From: Castor canadensis
Taxonomy: Eukaryota > Chordata > Mammalia > Rodentia > Castoridae
DNA: 64,000 bases
Direction of reading: 5' to 3'
Assembly (NCBI RefSeq): GCF_047511655.1
Contig: NC_133390.1
Span: 167,234,083 to 167,298,082, forward strand
The number at the start of each line of letters is the position of its first letter. Positions within the stretch are counted from its first letter, which is position 1. Position numbers and translations under genes: made by a program. Below are positions 11,505 to 23,885 of the stretch, piece by piece. The notes below the pieces were generated by a model. That model was not told the origin of the DNA. It made no database searches and worked only from the letters and a program-made list of their open reading frames with translations.

Positions 11505-11715
11505 ATTAGCCCTTATTTATAGCACTTAGCTCATGCTTTACATCAGTTCTCTTCATCCTCACAGTAATTGCTAGAGGCAGATATGATTATATATTATATA
11601 TTATAATATTAGATGTTAAAATCTGTGGCTCACTGAGGCTAATAGTGACCTTACAATTTCTAAGGTCACATAGCTAGCCAGTGTTTGGAGTAAGACTCAA
11701 ACCCAGTTCCACCTG
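11505..11715 (+). repeat. MIR
   Basis: 'tagcacttagctcatgcttt', 'cctcacagtaattgctagag' and 'ggtcacatagctagccagtg' occur in MIR order. An AT-rich near-palindrome (11585-11615) replaces the middle. Confidence 0.6.
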
Positions 11716-11729
11716 AGTTCAGAGCCAGT

Positions 11730-13735
11730 TGTGGGTTGGATTACCTAGAAATCAAACTCCATCTCGAAGATCTGTATGCAGGAAGTTTGTTGCAGAGTGC
11801 TTTCCAGATACATTTATGAGAGGGAAAAGCCAAACTTCAGTGCAACCTCAACAAATGCCAGCTGATGCCAGGGGTATATGGAGCTGGGATGGCTAGGAGG
11901 ACTTCCACATCAGTCCTTGGATACAGACTGTCCCAGGAAAGTGGTATAAACTTCAGCCAGATTGTTGTCTTCAGCTAAGAGCCAGTCTCAAAGAGGACTC
12001 AGCTGAGAGCTGTCATCAACCAATGTCCCCAGCAGCTGGGGGAATAAGTACCTCAGTCCTGGAGTGAAGGGGTGTGGATGGTGTACCACAGTGTCCTCTA
12101 AAGAGCCCATGTGCCAATCCTCCATGCCCTGTAGCTCCATGCATTACTCAGTGCAATGGGGGTGGCTGATAGGAGGACAAAGTCAGCATCATGGATTGTA
12201 GAAACATTACGGAGTATGGATTTAAAGAATGAGAACAGTCTACCCATCATCCACTCAATGAACCTGTGACCCAGGTGTGCCTGCCATTCTACAACGACCA
12301 GTGAGTTTTGGTCAATTTATACAGAAATAATACATGGATTACTTTATAGGTTCCACACCATTAATAAAGAAGTAAAATGCAATGACCAATTGCCCAACCA
12401 AGTAGTTAGTGATAGATGGCTTGACATCCACTAAGAAGGAATGGAAGATTTAAGGGCCACAAATCGACTAACACATCAGAGCAACTGACTAAAACAATTA
12501 TTTTGTAGTAGATTGAATTGTTTAAAAACATTTCACCACCTCCCATGCTACTTCCTTGACCAGTATGTAGCTTGGAGCCAAGGCCAGCTGAACCAGCCCA
12601 GATCAGTCAACTTGCAGAAGTATAGGTGGGAATAAATGGTTGTTATTTTATACCACTGAACTTTCAGGTGGCTTGTTATGCAGAGTAGTTGACTGATACG
12701 AATTTATAAGGTTGGAGAGAATGACATGTGGACGTGTCAAGAGAAATCTTGATTGTATGATTTTTTTTCCTTAAGAGAGTTATCTTTGGATAGTACTCTT
12801 ATAAGATATGACTTCTATAGTTTTTTCTTCTTTCAAATCCTCCATTTAATGTCAGATAGTGCTTCAATCCAAACACACAGTATATATACGATAGAGAAAG
12901 GGCCCAAGGACATCTGAGTCATGCATGATGCATGCAGTAGGTCCAAACCTTAGCCCAACCCAGAGGGACAGTCAGTCAAGGGCCTGGAAGAAGGATGGTA
13001 TGCTCATTGCCCTCCACATTTATCTTTCCTGATGGACTTAAAGTCCACGGAAGAAAAAGTTTTCATTAAATGGAACTTGAGGGCCCACGGCCTTGGAGGA
13101 TAGATTTGATTGTACAGTATTATAAAATGTGCTTAAGAACAAACAGCCCAGGCCTCCTGGCAGCAGCCCAAATATTGGCTGGTCCAGTGGCCCGACCTCT
13201 ACATCTAGACAGGGAAGGAGTGATTGCTGGGCATTGGCGTAAGTTTATAATGGAGCAGTATAAGATCTTCCCTGACCTGTGAACAAGTACAGAGCCCTGC
13301 TCTGCTGCAAAGAAGCTGAGAGTGAGTGACAGGTGGGCACAAAGTATCCAATGAGACCAGTTATTGGGTCTAACGCAATGAAGTAAAGTCATTCACTTCA
13401 GATCTATTTTCACATGGGGGCAAGGAAAAGCAAGAAACTTCTACCTCACCCCTTCAATGGAGACAGTCTACCCTCCACAATTACCTGTAACAAATGTCTC
13501 AGCTCAACCCACAGGCCTTAGCTTTTGCTAAGACTGAAGTATTAGAAACAGTAATCTAGTCATCTCTTTAAGTCCAAGCTCTAGTGATGTGCCCTAATAA
13601 GAGTCTCCCTTCTTTCTACAAAGCAATGAGAAGTTCAGATTCAGGGTCATTCAAGAAACAGGGTTATGAAACCTATGCATTTCCCTAAAAAGGTGAAACT
13701 TCTATGTCTATTAGATATAGCCCTGAAGACACTGA
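11730..13735. other. Intergenic, mostly unassigned
   Basis: No gene was recognised. A MaLR/MLT-like 3' end is listed separately at 12.53-12.71 kb. Overlapping open frames of 70-90 codons at 13070-13392 on both strands match no known family. Confidence 0.4.
12530..12705 (+). repeat. MaLR/MLT-like ancient repeat 3' end
   Basis: The closing text 'gtggcttgttatgcagagta' then 'ctgatacg' resembles the common mammalian repeat ending with 'ggtttgttacgcagcaatag' and 'actgatac'. The family name is tentative. Confidence 0.35.
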
Positions 13736-13749
13736 GCAAGGGGAGACTT
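13736..13749. repeat. L1 target-site duplication, left copy
   Basis: The 14-mer gcaaggggagactt is repeated exactly at 15753-15766 and brackets the L1 between them. Confidence 0.9.
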
Positions 13750-15752
13750 TTTTTGTTTTTATTCATATGTGCATACAAGGCTTGGGTCATTTCTCCCCCT
13801 CTGCCCCCACCCCCTCCCTTACCACCCACTCCGCCCCCTCATCTCCCCACCCTCAATACCCAGCAGAAACTATTTTGCCCTTATTTCTAATTTTGTTGTA
13901 GAGAGAGTATAAGCAATAATAGGAAGGAACAAGGGTTTTTGCTGGTTGAGATAAGGATAGCTATACAGGGAGTTGACTCACATTAATTTCCTGTGCGTGT
14001 GTGTTATCTTCTAGGTTAATTCTTTTTTATCTAACCTTTTCTGTAGTTCCTGGTCCCCTTCTCCTATCGGCCTCAGTTGCTTTTAAGGTATCTGCTTTAG
14101 TTTCTCTGCGTTAAGGGCAACAAATGCTAGCTAATTTTTTAGGTGTCTTACCTATCCTCACCCCTCCCTTGTGTGCTCTCGCTTTTATCATGTGCTCAAA
14201 GTCCAATCCCATTGCTGTGTTTGCCCTTGATCTAATGTCCACATATGAGGGAGAACATACGATTTTTGGTCTTTTGGGCCAGGCTAACCTCACTCAGAAT
14301 GATGTTCTCCAATTCCATCCATTTACCAGCGAATGATAACATTTCGTTCTTCTTCATGGCTGCATAAAATTCCATTGTGTATAAATACCACATTTTCTTG
14401 ATCCATTCGTCAGTGGTGGGACATCTTGGCTGTTCCCATAACTTGGCTATTGTGAATAGTGCCGCAATAAACATGGGTGTGCAGGTGCCTCTGGAGTAAC
14501 CTGTGTTACAGTCTTTTGGGTATATCCCCCAAGAGTGGTATTGCTGGATCAAATGGTAGATCAATGTTTATCTTTTTAAGTAGCCTCCAAATTTTTTTCC
14601 AGAGTGGTTGTACTAGTTACATTCCCACCAGCAGTGTAAGAGGGTTCCTTTTTCCCCGCATCCTCGCCAACACCTGTTGTTGTTGGTGTTGCTGATGATG
14701 GCTATTCTAACAGGGGTGAGGTGGAATCTTAGTGTGGTTTTAATTTGCATTTCCTTTATTGCTAGAGATGGTGAGCATTTTTTCATGTGTTTTTTGGCCA
14801 TTTGAATTTCTTCTTTTGAGACAGTTCTGTTTAGTTCACTTGCCCATTTCTTTATTGGTTCATTAGTTTTGGGAGAATTTAGTTTTTTAAGTTCCCTATA
14901 TATTCTGCTTATCAGTCCTTTGTCTAATGTGTAGCTGGCAAATATTTTCTCCCAGTCTGTGGGTGTTCTCTTCAGTTTAGAGACCATTTCTTTTGTTGAG
15001 CAGAAGATTTTTAGTTTTATGAGGTCCCATTTATCTATGCTATCTCTTAGTTGCTGTGCTGCTGGGGTTTCATTGAGAAAGTTCTTGCCTATACCTACTA
15101 ACTCCAGAGTATTTCCTACTCTTTCCTGTATCAACTTTAGAGTTTGTGGTCTGATATTAAGATCCGTGATCCATTTTGAGTTAATCTTGGTATAGGGTGA
15201 TATACATGGATCTACTTTCAGTTTTTTGCAGACTGCTAACCAGTTTTCCCAGCAGTTTTTGTTGAAGAGGCTGCTACTTCTCCATCGTATATTTTTAGCT
15301 CCTTTGTCAAAGACAAGTTGGTTATAGTTGTGTGGCTTCATATCTGGGTCCTCTATTCTGTTCCATTGGTCTTCATGTCTGTTTTTGTGCCAGTACCATG
15401 CTGTTTTTATTGTTATTGCTTTGTAATATAGTTTGAAGTCAGGTATTGTGATACCTCCTGCATTGTTCTTTTGACTGAGTATTGCCTTGGCTATTCGTGG
15501 CTTCCTGTGTTTCCGTATAAATTTCACAGTAGATTTTTCTATCTCTTTAATGAATGTCATCGGAATTTTGATGGGAATTGCATTAAACATGTAGATTACT
15601 TTTGGGAGTATCGACGTTTTTACTATGTTGATTCTACCAATCCATGAGCATGGGAGATCTCTCCACTTTCTATAGTCTTCCTCAATCTCTTTCTTCAGAA
15701 GTTTATAGTTTTCCTCGTAGAGGTTGTTCACATCCTTTGTTGGGTTTACACC
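13750..15752 (-). mobile_element. Young 5'-truncated L1 with ORF2 carboxy-terminal half
   Basis: Read on the minus strand, the element enters within ORF2 after the reverse-transcriptase core and runs to the 3' end. A nearly unbroken frame of about 380 codons (about 15752 down to 14613) carries typical L1 ORF2 segments such as [13 protein letters not shown] and [13 protein letters not shown]. The frame is lost at about 14613, where TGT AAC TAG stands for the usual TGT AAA CTA, consistent with one deleted base. It shifts again near 14530 and resumes to the ORF2 stop near 14232. The 3' UTR (13750-14230) includes the family's polypurine tract, pyrimidine-rich on this strand at about 13790-13860. 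An exact 14-bp target-site duplication flanks it. The first roughly 40 codons of the long open frame that spans the 5' border are flanking DNA, not L1. The copy cannot encode full ORF2. Confidence 0.95.
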
Positions 15753-15766
15753 GCAAGGGGAGACTT

Positions 15767-17111
15767 GCAGAAAGAAAAGCCAGAGACTTGGAGATCGGAA
15801 GGCAGGGACAGTCCTCCTGGAAAGCCAGACTAACTCAACTGCCAAAGAAGGAAGTCTGTCCAATGGTATTTTAGAGATCATCTCCCTTGATTCTAGGCAT
15901 GTTAATCCCTCTCTCAGGATAAATACTGGACTTCCAAACTTCCCTCATACAACCATGTTACTGAGTTCTATCCAATAGGATGTAAATCAAATAATAACTT
16001 TTCAGATTCTAGAACCTTCCTTAAGAGATAGCAGAGTTGCACCCAATACTTTCTCATTCTCCCCCTGGCCCTTTCTTCCTTCCTCTGGCTTAGATGCAGA
16101 TGTAATGACAGGAGTTGAAACAGCTGTGTTTGGACCATGAGGTGAGCTTAGAAATGGCAGCTGATGTGGGAAGAAGTAACACGATTAAAGAAACCTAAAT
16201 CTCAGAAGACTTCATGGAACCTATGACCAAAGCAGCTTCTACCTCCCCATCTCCAAGTGTGACAGGAGAAGGGAAATAAAATAACTTCCAAATTTCTGTT
16301 ATTCACAGATGAACCTAACCCTAATAAGCATCCAACTGGTGACAATTCATAGTCCCTACATTTATCAGAGGGGGAAAGGACTTTTTTTGTTGTTGTTGCT
16401 TTTAGTAGAAAAGGAATATCAGTTAGGAACAGCTCCACAACACAGACAGTCCTAGGACAAACACCATTGCTACCATCCACTTCTGGGATACATAATGTTA
16501 GGCCTGATGACAGCATTTCTGCCCAGAACAACAGTCCTCTACCACCACAGTTGCCAGCAATCCACCAATTGCTGCTTCATAGTGGGCTCACTTCTCCAGC
16601 CAGCCTTTGATGGAGGCCATTAGATAAGAGCAGATCATGTAACTTGCCTGTAAGAGAGTCTAGAGAATGTTGTTTTGTTTTTGTAAAACCATCTTGGGAG
16701 AGTAAAAACATACAAAGTACAGAAAGGAAAGGTGTAAAATGTATTACTGAAAGATTTTAAAACATCTATTTTTAGCTTAGACAACAGAAATTACCTTTGA
16801 GTTATACAGGCTGGAAGTCAAAGATCTGGGTGATGGCACAGCTAAGTTCTGGCGAGGTCTCTCTTCCTCGCTTCAAGACAGTCAGCTTTTTGCTGTGTTT
16901 TCATATGGCAGGAAGAGAGAGAATGGGAACGAGAAGGTATGTGCAATAAAAAATTCTTGAAACCCATGCCGATTCTCTGGTTTCTTTTCAGATCACATAA
17001 ATCTTTCACTTTTACAAAAGATTTCAATGGAGAAAAACAACTCTGAGTCTTAAACCAATTTTTTCAGACCTTGTTTTGGCAAGGCTAACATACAATATTA
17101 AAGATAAGAAG
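15767..17111. other. Intergenic, no gene recognised
   Basis: About 1.3 kb. Open frames here (for example minus 16202-16531) match no known family and lack splice or promoter context. Confidence 0.45.
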
Positions 17112-17345
17112 TGAGCCTGCACTGATGGCTGAAGCCTGTAATCTTAGCTACTCAGGAGGCAGAGATCAGGAGGATCACAGTTGAAAGCCAGCCCCAGGCA
17201 AATAGTTCGGGAGACCGTATCTTGAAAAAACCCAACACAAAAAAAAGGCTGGTGGAGTGGTTCATGTGGTAAAATCATTTGCTTAGCAATCATGAGGCCC
17301 TAAATTCAAACCCCTGTGCTGCCAAACAAACAAAACAAAAACATG
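17112..17345 (+). repeat. Dimeric 7SL/tRNA SINE
   Basis: The left half 'ctgaagcctgtaatcttagc', the linker 'cccaacacaaaaaaaaggct' and the right module with B-box 'aaattcaaacccc' are all present. Confidence 0.85.
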
Positions 17346-17471
17346 TCAATCAGTTAACCACTACTGAACAAAGAGAATGTAGAAATGTGCACAAACATAC
17401 AATAACTGCATTTTTAAAGTCATTGAACAAAATATACCATTTAAAAGAACAACAAAAATAGCAGAATTTTA

Positions 17472-17593
17472 ATGCTGGGCTTGGTAGTACACACCTGCAA
17501 TCCAAGCACTTGGGAGGCTAATTCAGGAAGCTCATGAGTTTGAGACCAGTCTGAGCTACACAGTGAGACCTTGTCTCAAGAAAAAAAAAAAAT
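17472..17593 (+). repeat. B1-like SINE
   Basis: 'gctgggcttggtagtacaca' through 'gagctacacagtgagacctt' is the 7SL-derived B1 order, followed by a poly(A) tail. Confidence 0.8.
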
Positions 17594-18177
17594 GTTTTTA
17601 AGTATTGGTAGCCTGATTCTAAAATTCATATGAAGAGTAATTTTGTAGGGTTAGCAAAGGCAACTTTGAAAAAAAGAAATAGAAGAGTAACAACTTGCCT
17701 TAACAGATATCAAAGCATGAACATGTTTTTATCAATGAAAACAGTTCTAGAACTTACAAATACACCTATGAGTCAGACTCTACCATGCTCTATGGGGATT
17801 TACTATATATTAAAGTGTTATTTCAAATAATGGTAAACTATTAGGCAGTTCAAACATGCTATCATGACAAGTGGATATCCATTTGGGAAAACAAATTACT
17901 TTGTTTCTCATCCCATTTCCAAGTCTAAATTTCAGGTGATTTAAAGAACTTAATATAAAACTAAAGGCCTAAAAGTATTAGGAAAATCTGGAAACAATAC
18001 TTGCCCCTCAAGTAGGGAAGGCCATGCTTAATCAAGACTGGCATGCATGCACAAAGAGCAAGTACAAGGATATCAGTGACACCCTTTTTTGCAAAAGTAA
18101 AAAATCAGAAATACTCTAAATGTCTTCAAATAGGGAAGTAGCTAACTAGACAATATTTATATACAATGGCATGCTTT

Positions 18178-18418
18178 AGCCAGGCACCAGTGGTCATGCC
18201 TGTAATCCTAGTTACTCAGGAGGCAGAGATCAGGAGGATCATGGTTCAAAACCAGCCCCGAGCAAGTAGTTCATGAGACCCTATCTCAAAAACAACAACA
18301 ACAAAAAACTATCACCAAAAAAGGGCTGGCTGAGTGGCTCAAGTGGTAAGAGTGCCTCCCTAGCAAGTATGAGGCCCTGAGTGCAAACCCTAGTGTCGCC
18401 AAAAAAAAGAAAAAAGAA
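18178..18418 (+). repeat. Dimeric 7SL/tRNA SINE
   Basis: Full-length order with left half, linker and right module ('tggctcaagtggtaagagtg'). The tail is A/G-rich. Confidence 0.85.
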
Positions 18419-18634
18419 AGATAGAATGGCATGCTTTGAAGTTGTTTAAAAAGAAGATGATCCATTATGCATGACATAGAAAGACCTCTCAAATATATTT
18501 TGGCACGAAGAAAGATCAGAACCGTAATAAATTATATAAAATGATACCCATTTTCATAGATTTATGTATGAGAAACACATAATGAAAGTATGCAAATAAA
18601 AGTATGAGAAATTTTCCTCTGTCCCTCCCTGAGG

Positions 18635-18940
18635 AAGGATTATACATTCCCACCCCACTGAAGCAGCATGGCCATCAGATTTGCTTTGGTCAAAGGAATG
18701 TGAGGAAAAGTCCCTTGGGAGACTTCCAAGCAGAAGTGTTAAGGGTTCCACCGTTTTTTCTTTTTCCCCCAGTGATAAGATCAGCTGGTCCCCACTGCTT
18801 CTTCAACCTGTGTCTAGAGACACGGCTGAGGCCAACCCATGACAAACGTGTGAGGTATCAAGATATAAATCTTTGTTATTTTAAAACACCGAGATTTTGA
18901 AGATGTTTGTTATTGCAGCAAAATCTAACATACCATGATG
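18635..18940 (+). repeat. Ancient mammalian repeat, MLT/MaLR-like
   Basis: Text such as 'gatataaatctttgttattt' followed by 'tgtttgttattgcagcaaaa' resembles the conserved 3' end of old MaLR-type repeats. The assignment is tentative. Confidence 0.35.
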
Positions 18941-19100
18941 AACACACACTGCTGTATACTTGATCGGTAGTTACTTCTGGAGAGGAGAAATGGCACTGGG
19001 GATGATGACCACAAAAGACTTTTATGTTTAATATTTTAGTTTTCTTACAAAAAATATATTCATACATCACTGTAATAAAAATGTTACTTAAAATGAGTAT

Positions 19101-19800
19101 TGCAGGTGCTTTCTTACTTAAAATTAAATGCTAAAAAATATCATTCTTAAAATATACTCACAAACACTCAATCAATTAATGGTTCTTTCTGCCTAGCTGG
19201 CATTCTGAAGAAGGAGACTGGAGGCGGAGAGTTTCCAGTGAACTTTCCAAAGCAAGAGGAAGTACTGGAGTGTGATAATGTCTTGCCACTTTCTCTGCAG
19301 GTAGAAATCTGTAGAGCATAGGCACAGCTATCACAAAATTGAAATGTAGATTCAGAATCCATTTTTTACATTAATAATGCTTACCTTTCAGTGACCTCAT
19401 TTCTATGATAACAAAGGTGATTACATCACCAAATTCAATTCAGGGAGTCTAGGAGAATTCTGGTCTCCTTGACACAGCTTACCCTTCCCTGGCAGAGTGA
19501 ATGAGCACTACAGGAGCTCTGATTCTGATTACCCTTGTAGACCTCTCTGAACCGGTCCTATTCCACTAAAATGAAGAGCCAAAATTGATTGGATGGATAT
19601 CAAAGACCTCATGCAAATTGACATGTCATAGACTCCCTTGCAATTTCAACTTCACTTTCAGCTTTACTTTTGAGCAAAATTAAAGTAGCCAGAGTGCCGG
19701 ATCCATTGCTCAGTCCCCAGATCCCTGTGTGTCAGCAGTTAGGAAGACAGCCTAAGAAGTAACAGTAGCATCCCTGACCTCTCAATCACAGCTATGGTGA
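19101..19800. other. Intergenic, nothing recognised
   Basis: About 700 bases with neither a gene nor a repeat family that I can name. Confidence 0.4.
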
Positions 19801-19985
19801 CTTTTTTTTTTTTCCAGTACTGGGGCTTGAACTCAGGGCCTTCACCCCAGCCCTTTTTTGTGAAGGGTTTTTTCAAGATAGGGTCTTGAGAACTATTTAT
19901 GCCTGGGCTGGCTTCAAACAGCGATCCTCCTGCTCTCTGCCTCCTGAGTAGCTAGGATTATAGGCGTGAGCCACAGGCACCCAGC
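19801..19985 (-). repeat. Dimeric 7SL/tRNA SINE (shortened)
   Basis: A poly(T) run is followed by 'ccagtactggggcttgaact', the complement of the right module. The copy lacks the tRNA middle and then continues through the 7SL-like half to 'gccacaggcacccagc'. Confidence 0.8.
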
Positions 19986-20755
19986 TTTCTTCACAGTTTT
20001 TGAAAAAGTGATTTGCAGCCTAGAATTTTATATCTAGGCAAACTATCAACCATGAATGAAGGTTAAATAAAAAATGTTTTTTTGAGAATAGCAAGATTTC
20101 AACACCTTTATCTTGCACACATTTTTTTCTCAAAATGCCATTGAATGATGTTCTCCACAAAAATAATGAAATAAATTTAATAATAAAAGATAAAAGGCCC
20201 AAGAAACAGGGCGTCCAAACTGAAAAGAGAAGGGTAGCTCCAGGCTGGTGATGAAGAAGGGGCCAAAGTGGTAGCCTAGACAAAAAGAACAGCCAAGTGG
20301 AACTGGAGTAGGTTGACACGCCAGAAAGATTTCTTCAATAAATCGAAATTGATAGGAAGAAGTCTAATGAATTTGGATGTATTGAGATTTAGAAAACATT
20401 GCTCTGGAATGTGAATTCCTAGGAATAAGATTTTTTTTTGTCTGCCTTGTCAAGTGCTGTAACCCCAAAACCTACAATTCCACCTAAAATATATAAAAGA
20501 TACTTAGTACATGTTTGTTGAATAAATTAATGTACCCAGGAGAGAATGCGTGATATGCAGAATGGTCCCCCAAAGATGTTCATATCCCCTCCTGGAACCT
20601 GTGAATATGTTGTTTTTCATGGCAAAGGGACTTTGCAGACATAATTGAGCTGCTACAGACCTTAAAATAAGGAGATTATCCTAGATTATCAGCATGTGTT
20701 TAATTCAATTGCAGGAAAAAATGTAATTTCATGAACCCTTAAAAGCAAAGAACTT

Positions 20756-20848
20756 GGGCTGACCAAGTGGCTCAAGTGATAGAGTGCCTGCTTTGCAAGC
20801 ATGAAGCCCTGAGTTCAAACCCCAGTACTGCCAAAAAAAAAAAAAATC
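20756..20848 (+). repeat. tRNA-type SINE right module (monomer)
   Basis: The copy runs from 'gggctgaccaagtggctcaa' to 'caaaccccagtactgcc' and a poly(A) tail. Confidence 0.85.
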
Positions 20849-21218
20849 ATAAAAGCAGAGAACCTTCTCCAGCTGGAGTGAGAGGGATGCGGCAGAAGAG
20901 AAAACAGAGACAGGATGTAGAAGAGGAAGTTGCAGAGATTCTTGGGCCACCGCTGGAGGAGAGAGGAGAGCTGGAAAGCCTGGAAAGAAGTGCAGGCAGC
21001 CTCCAGGAGGAAAGACCAGAACCCGGGTCACAACCAGGAACAAGTATCTGCAAGAACTGGAATTCAAGCAATGAGATCCATGAACTTGGAAGTGGATTCA
21101 ACTCCAAGACCTCCAGAAAAGAATGCCATCCAGCTAACACCATGATATTTGCCTCTGAGACTGTAAGCACACGATCCAGCTGACTCACACTGTATTGTCT
21201 CACCTATGGAACTGTGAG

Positions 21219-21296
21219 CTGGGGGATATAGCTCAGAAGTAGAGTATTTGTCTAGCATGCACAAAGCTCTGCATTCAATTCCTAGCACTGCCAAAG
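21219..21296 (+). repeat. ID-like SINE
   Basis: 'gctgggggatatagctcaga' then 'gcattcaattcctagcac' is ID-type text. A GA-rich simple repeat follows (21299-21350). Confidence 0.75.
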
Positions 21297-21298
21297 AA

Positions 21299-21350
21299 TG
21301 AGAGAGAGAGATAGAGTTAAAGATAGAGAGAGGTCTAGAGAGAGAGAGAG
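21299..21350. repeat. (GA)n-rich simple repeat
   Basis: An imperfect AGAGAGAT/GAGAGG tract that grew out of the tail of the adjacent ID-like SINE. Confidence 0.85.
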
Positions 21351-21556
21351 CATTGTTTTAAGTCACTAAATTTGTAGTAACTTGTTACAGCAGCAATAGG
21401 AAACTAATACACTATGGGATAATTGGAAAACAGAGCAAAGAAACAAAAATTTCGTCTTTAAGAAAATAAAAAGTTGTACAGTAAAGAGAAAGCTACCATG
21501 GAATACAGATAGGCAAGGTTGTCAATAGCATTTGCATGATCACAAAAAAAGGATAA

Positions 21557-21643
21557 GCACAAAGCTGAGAGAGTGACTCAAGTGGAAGAGCATGTGCCCA
21601 GCAAACACAAGGCCCTGAGTTCAAATCTCAGTACTGCCAAAAA
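21557..21643 (+). repeat. tRNA-type SINE right module (monomer)
   Basis: 'agagtgactcaagtggaaga' through 'gagttcaaatctcagtactg', then an A tail. Confidence 0.8.
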
Positions 21644-21669
21644 AATGTAAACACAGAATATGGAGTTCA

Positions 21670-21757
21670 GGGCTGGAGGGGCAGCTCAAGAGGTAGAGCA
21701 CCTGTCTAGCAAGCATGAAGCCCTTAGTTCAAATCCCAATACTCCCTCCCCCAAAAG
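21670..21757 (+). repeat. tRNA-type SINE right module (monomer)
   Basis: 'gggctggaggggcagctcaa' through 'gttcaaatcccaatact'. It lies only about 25 bases after the previous monomer, so the two form a close pair. Confidence 0.8.
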
Positions 21758-22076
21758 GGAATATGGACTTGACTAAAATGATCACATAATTATTTTCAAA
21801 GGATGTACTTGGAGGGGGATAAAAGTGGACATTTAGCTGAGAAATTGAAGAGATTCTGTGTGGAGTATTTGTGAAAAAGATGTAGTGATTATATTTTAGA
21901 AAGGCTACTCAATAGATACTGCTAAAAGTATAAAAATCAGAAACTGCAGGTTAAGATTATAATTTTGGGATAAATAGCAGAAAATGATGGCTCAGAGAAG
22001 TGCGATATGGGAGGACACAAGGGACTTTTAACATATATATTAACCATGTGGTTTGCTTTAATAAAAATAAAAATCC

Positions 22077-22195
22077 AGCCTGGTGTGGTAGCACAAGCTT
22101 AGAATCCCTACATGTGGGAGGCTGAGGAAGGAAGTCTGCGAGTTGGAGGCTAGCCTGGGCTCCATAGTGAGACCCTGTCTCAACAAAAAGAAAAG
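22077..22195 (+). repeat. B1-like SINE
   Basis: 'agcctggtgtggtagcacaa' to 'gagaccctgtctcaac' follows B1 order, with an A-rich tail. Confidence 0.8.
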
Positions 22196-23564
22196 AATAA
22201 AACTCGAGTTTTAAGAGCAAATTGTTAACTTGGGAGTGGAGGAATTCAAAGTATGAAAATATACAGACAAATTGGGAGAATGGTACAGGGGTAGACGTGT
22301 AAAGGGTGCTGGTTGTGAGCAAAATACACCAGAAATCAAGAAAAATTTATCCAAAGTTGAGACCTTAGAAGATGTTTGACTTTTTCTTTTTTTAAAAAAA
22401 GAAATAGTTGTTTACTCATGTTATTTAGAAATATGGAGGCAAAGTAGCAGAAATAACAGCTAAATGAACTGAAAATAATTGTCCCCAGGGACAGCTTATC
22501 AAAGGGATGAAAACAAAACTACTTAGACTTTAAAAGTATGTGTGATACTTTGATAAAACTAAGAATTTACTCTATTTCTTACTTTAAAATAGTCATGATT
22601 TTTAAAAGATTTTTTAAATAATTGTTTTTGTAAAAAAATATATATATATAATTTCTAAGGCTGTGGGTAGGAAGGAGAATGCTGCCAGTTAGCACTGATG
22701 GTAAAATACATCATGATTTCAGATAGCAGAATATCATATCTTAGAATCTATGAAAAATAGTAATCAGATTTTTAAAAATAGAATATTATTATTATTAATG
22801 CCAAGTTGTCCCTTGGCTGTGGCACATATGTAAATGCAACGTTTTTGAAGCACCAGGCAGCCTGCCCTCAGAAGCCTGAGCCTGCTGTCCATCCGCCCTG
22901 CAGGGTGGACAGAAAGCAGCTGAACTGTTTCAGGCCTTTGGTTGAAGCTTCCTTTCTGGTGGGCTCAATTCCTGCCCCTCCCAAACCCTTCTAATATCAC
23001 TAGATCCTTTCCCTCGGGAGATGGGGGGTAATGTTGGAATCTTGGGGGTTGATAATTAGTTTCCCAGAGGAGGTCTTTCCTTGACTTCATTTATTTGGAA
23101 GCTCAAATATCATGTACCAAGCACAGGGCCAGACACTAACACCACTCCTGGTGTCGAGGAACTTTCAGTCCCACCATGAGTTGGGAACGACTGTTATAAA
23201 ATCCAATCTTTAGCTTTAAACAATATGTTGTCCTTTTTATTATTATTCTTCTGCCCTAGACTGCTGAAAACTTCCTGTGACTTCCAGTTTCTGCTCCAAC
23301 ACATGAAGAACTTGGAAGCCATCACATCATCTTCATCACAAGAAAACACCTGAAAATCAACAACTCTTCTCAGATCTCTCAGCAAAATGAGGTTATAGGG
23401 CAAACAGCTGCCCTAAAAGTCAGAGAGACAGGAGAATATACAGAACTACAGATTACAGGGGCAGAATTTGCTAGACACGGTAACTTGGAACATTTTAACA
23501 CTATTTACCAAATGTGAGAGGCCAAGTGTGGCCTAGCTTGCTAGTTTAAAAAATCCAGTGGCCC

Positions 23565-23885
23565 AGGCTGGGCACAGTGGTTCACTCCTGTAATCCCAGC
23601 TGCTTGAGAAGTAGAGATAGGAAGATTGTGGGATTTGAGTTTTGCCCAGGCAAAAAAAAGTTAGCAATATCACATCTCAACAAAAAAAAGCTAGGCATGG
23701 TGGTTCATACCTGTAATCCCAGCTACACTGGAGGCAGAGGTAGGAGTATTATGGTCTAAGGCTGGCCCTGGCAAAAAGGTCAAGATCCTATCTGAAAAAC
23801 AACTAAAGCAAAAAGGGTTGGGAGCATGGCTCAAGTGGTAGGCAGCACAAGACCCTGAGTTTGAACTCTAGTACTGCCTAAAAAA
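23565..23885 (+). repeat. 7SL/tRNA SINE cluster
   Basis: A left-type monomer (23565-23660) is followed by a second left half plus a shortened right module with a B-box (23690-23885). They are either two insertions or one rearranged copy. Confidence 0.75.

Larger units (their letters stand above)
17596..19100 (+). repeat. Old L1 3' portion with nested insertions
   Basis: The segment reads as a decayed ORF2 end and 3' UTR of an ancient L1 ('ttcatatgaagagtaatttt', 'tagggaaggccatgcttaat', then 'acttctggagaggagaaatg' and a 'gttttcttac' end). It is interrupted by a dimeric SINE (18178-18418) and by another old repeat (about 18635-18940). Confidence 0.5.
20555..21415 (+). repeat. Ancient interspersed repeat split by SINEs
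   Basis: The left part has 'agaatggtcccccaaagatg' and 'gcaaagggactttgcagaca'. The right part has 'gtttgcctctgagactgtaa'-like text and ends in 'gcagcaataggaaactaata', which are the opposite ends of a common old mammalian repeat. Two younger SINEs (20756-20848 and 21219-21296) interrupt it. The 138-codon open frame over it is not a gene. Confidence 0.5.

Noticed and set aside
14613-15881. 422-codon minus-strand ORF as a gene
   Set aside because: It is L1 ORF2 joined by chance to about 40 codons of flanking DNA across the 5' truncation point.
14124-15978. Plus-strand ORFs across the young L1
   Set aside because: They are antisense shadows of L1 ORF2 and its 3' UTR.
20767-21203. 138- and 118-codon ORFs on opposite strands
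   Set aside because: They lie across a SINE tail and an ancient repeat. No family similarity is recognisable.
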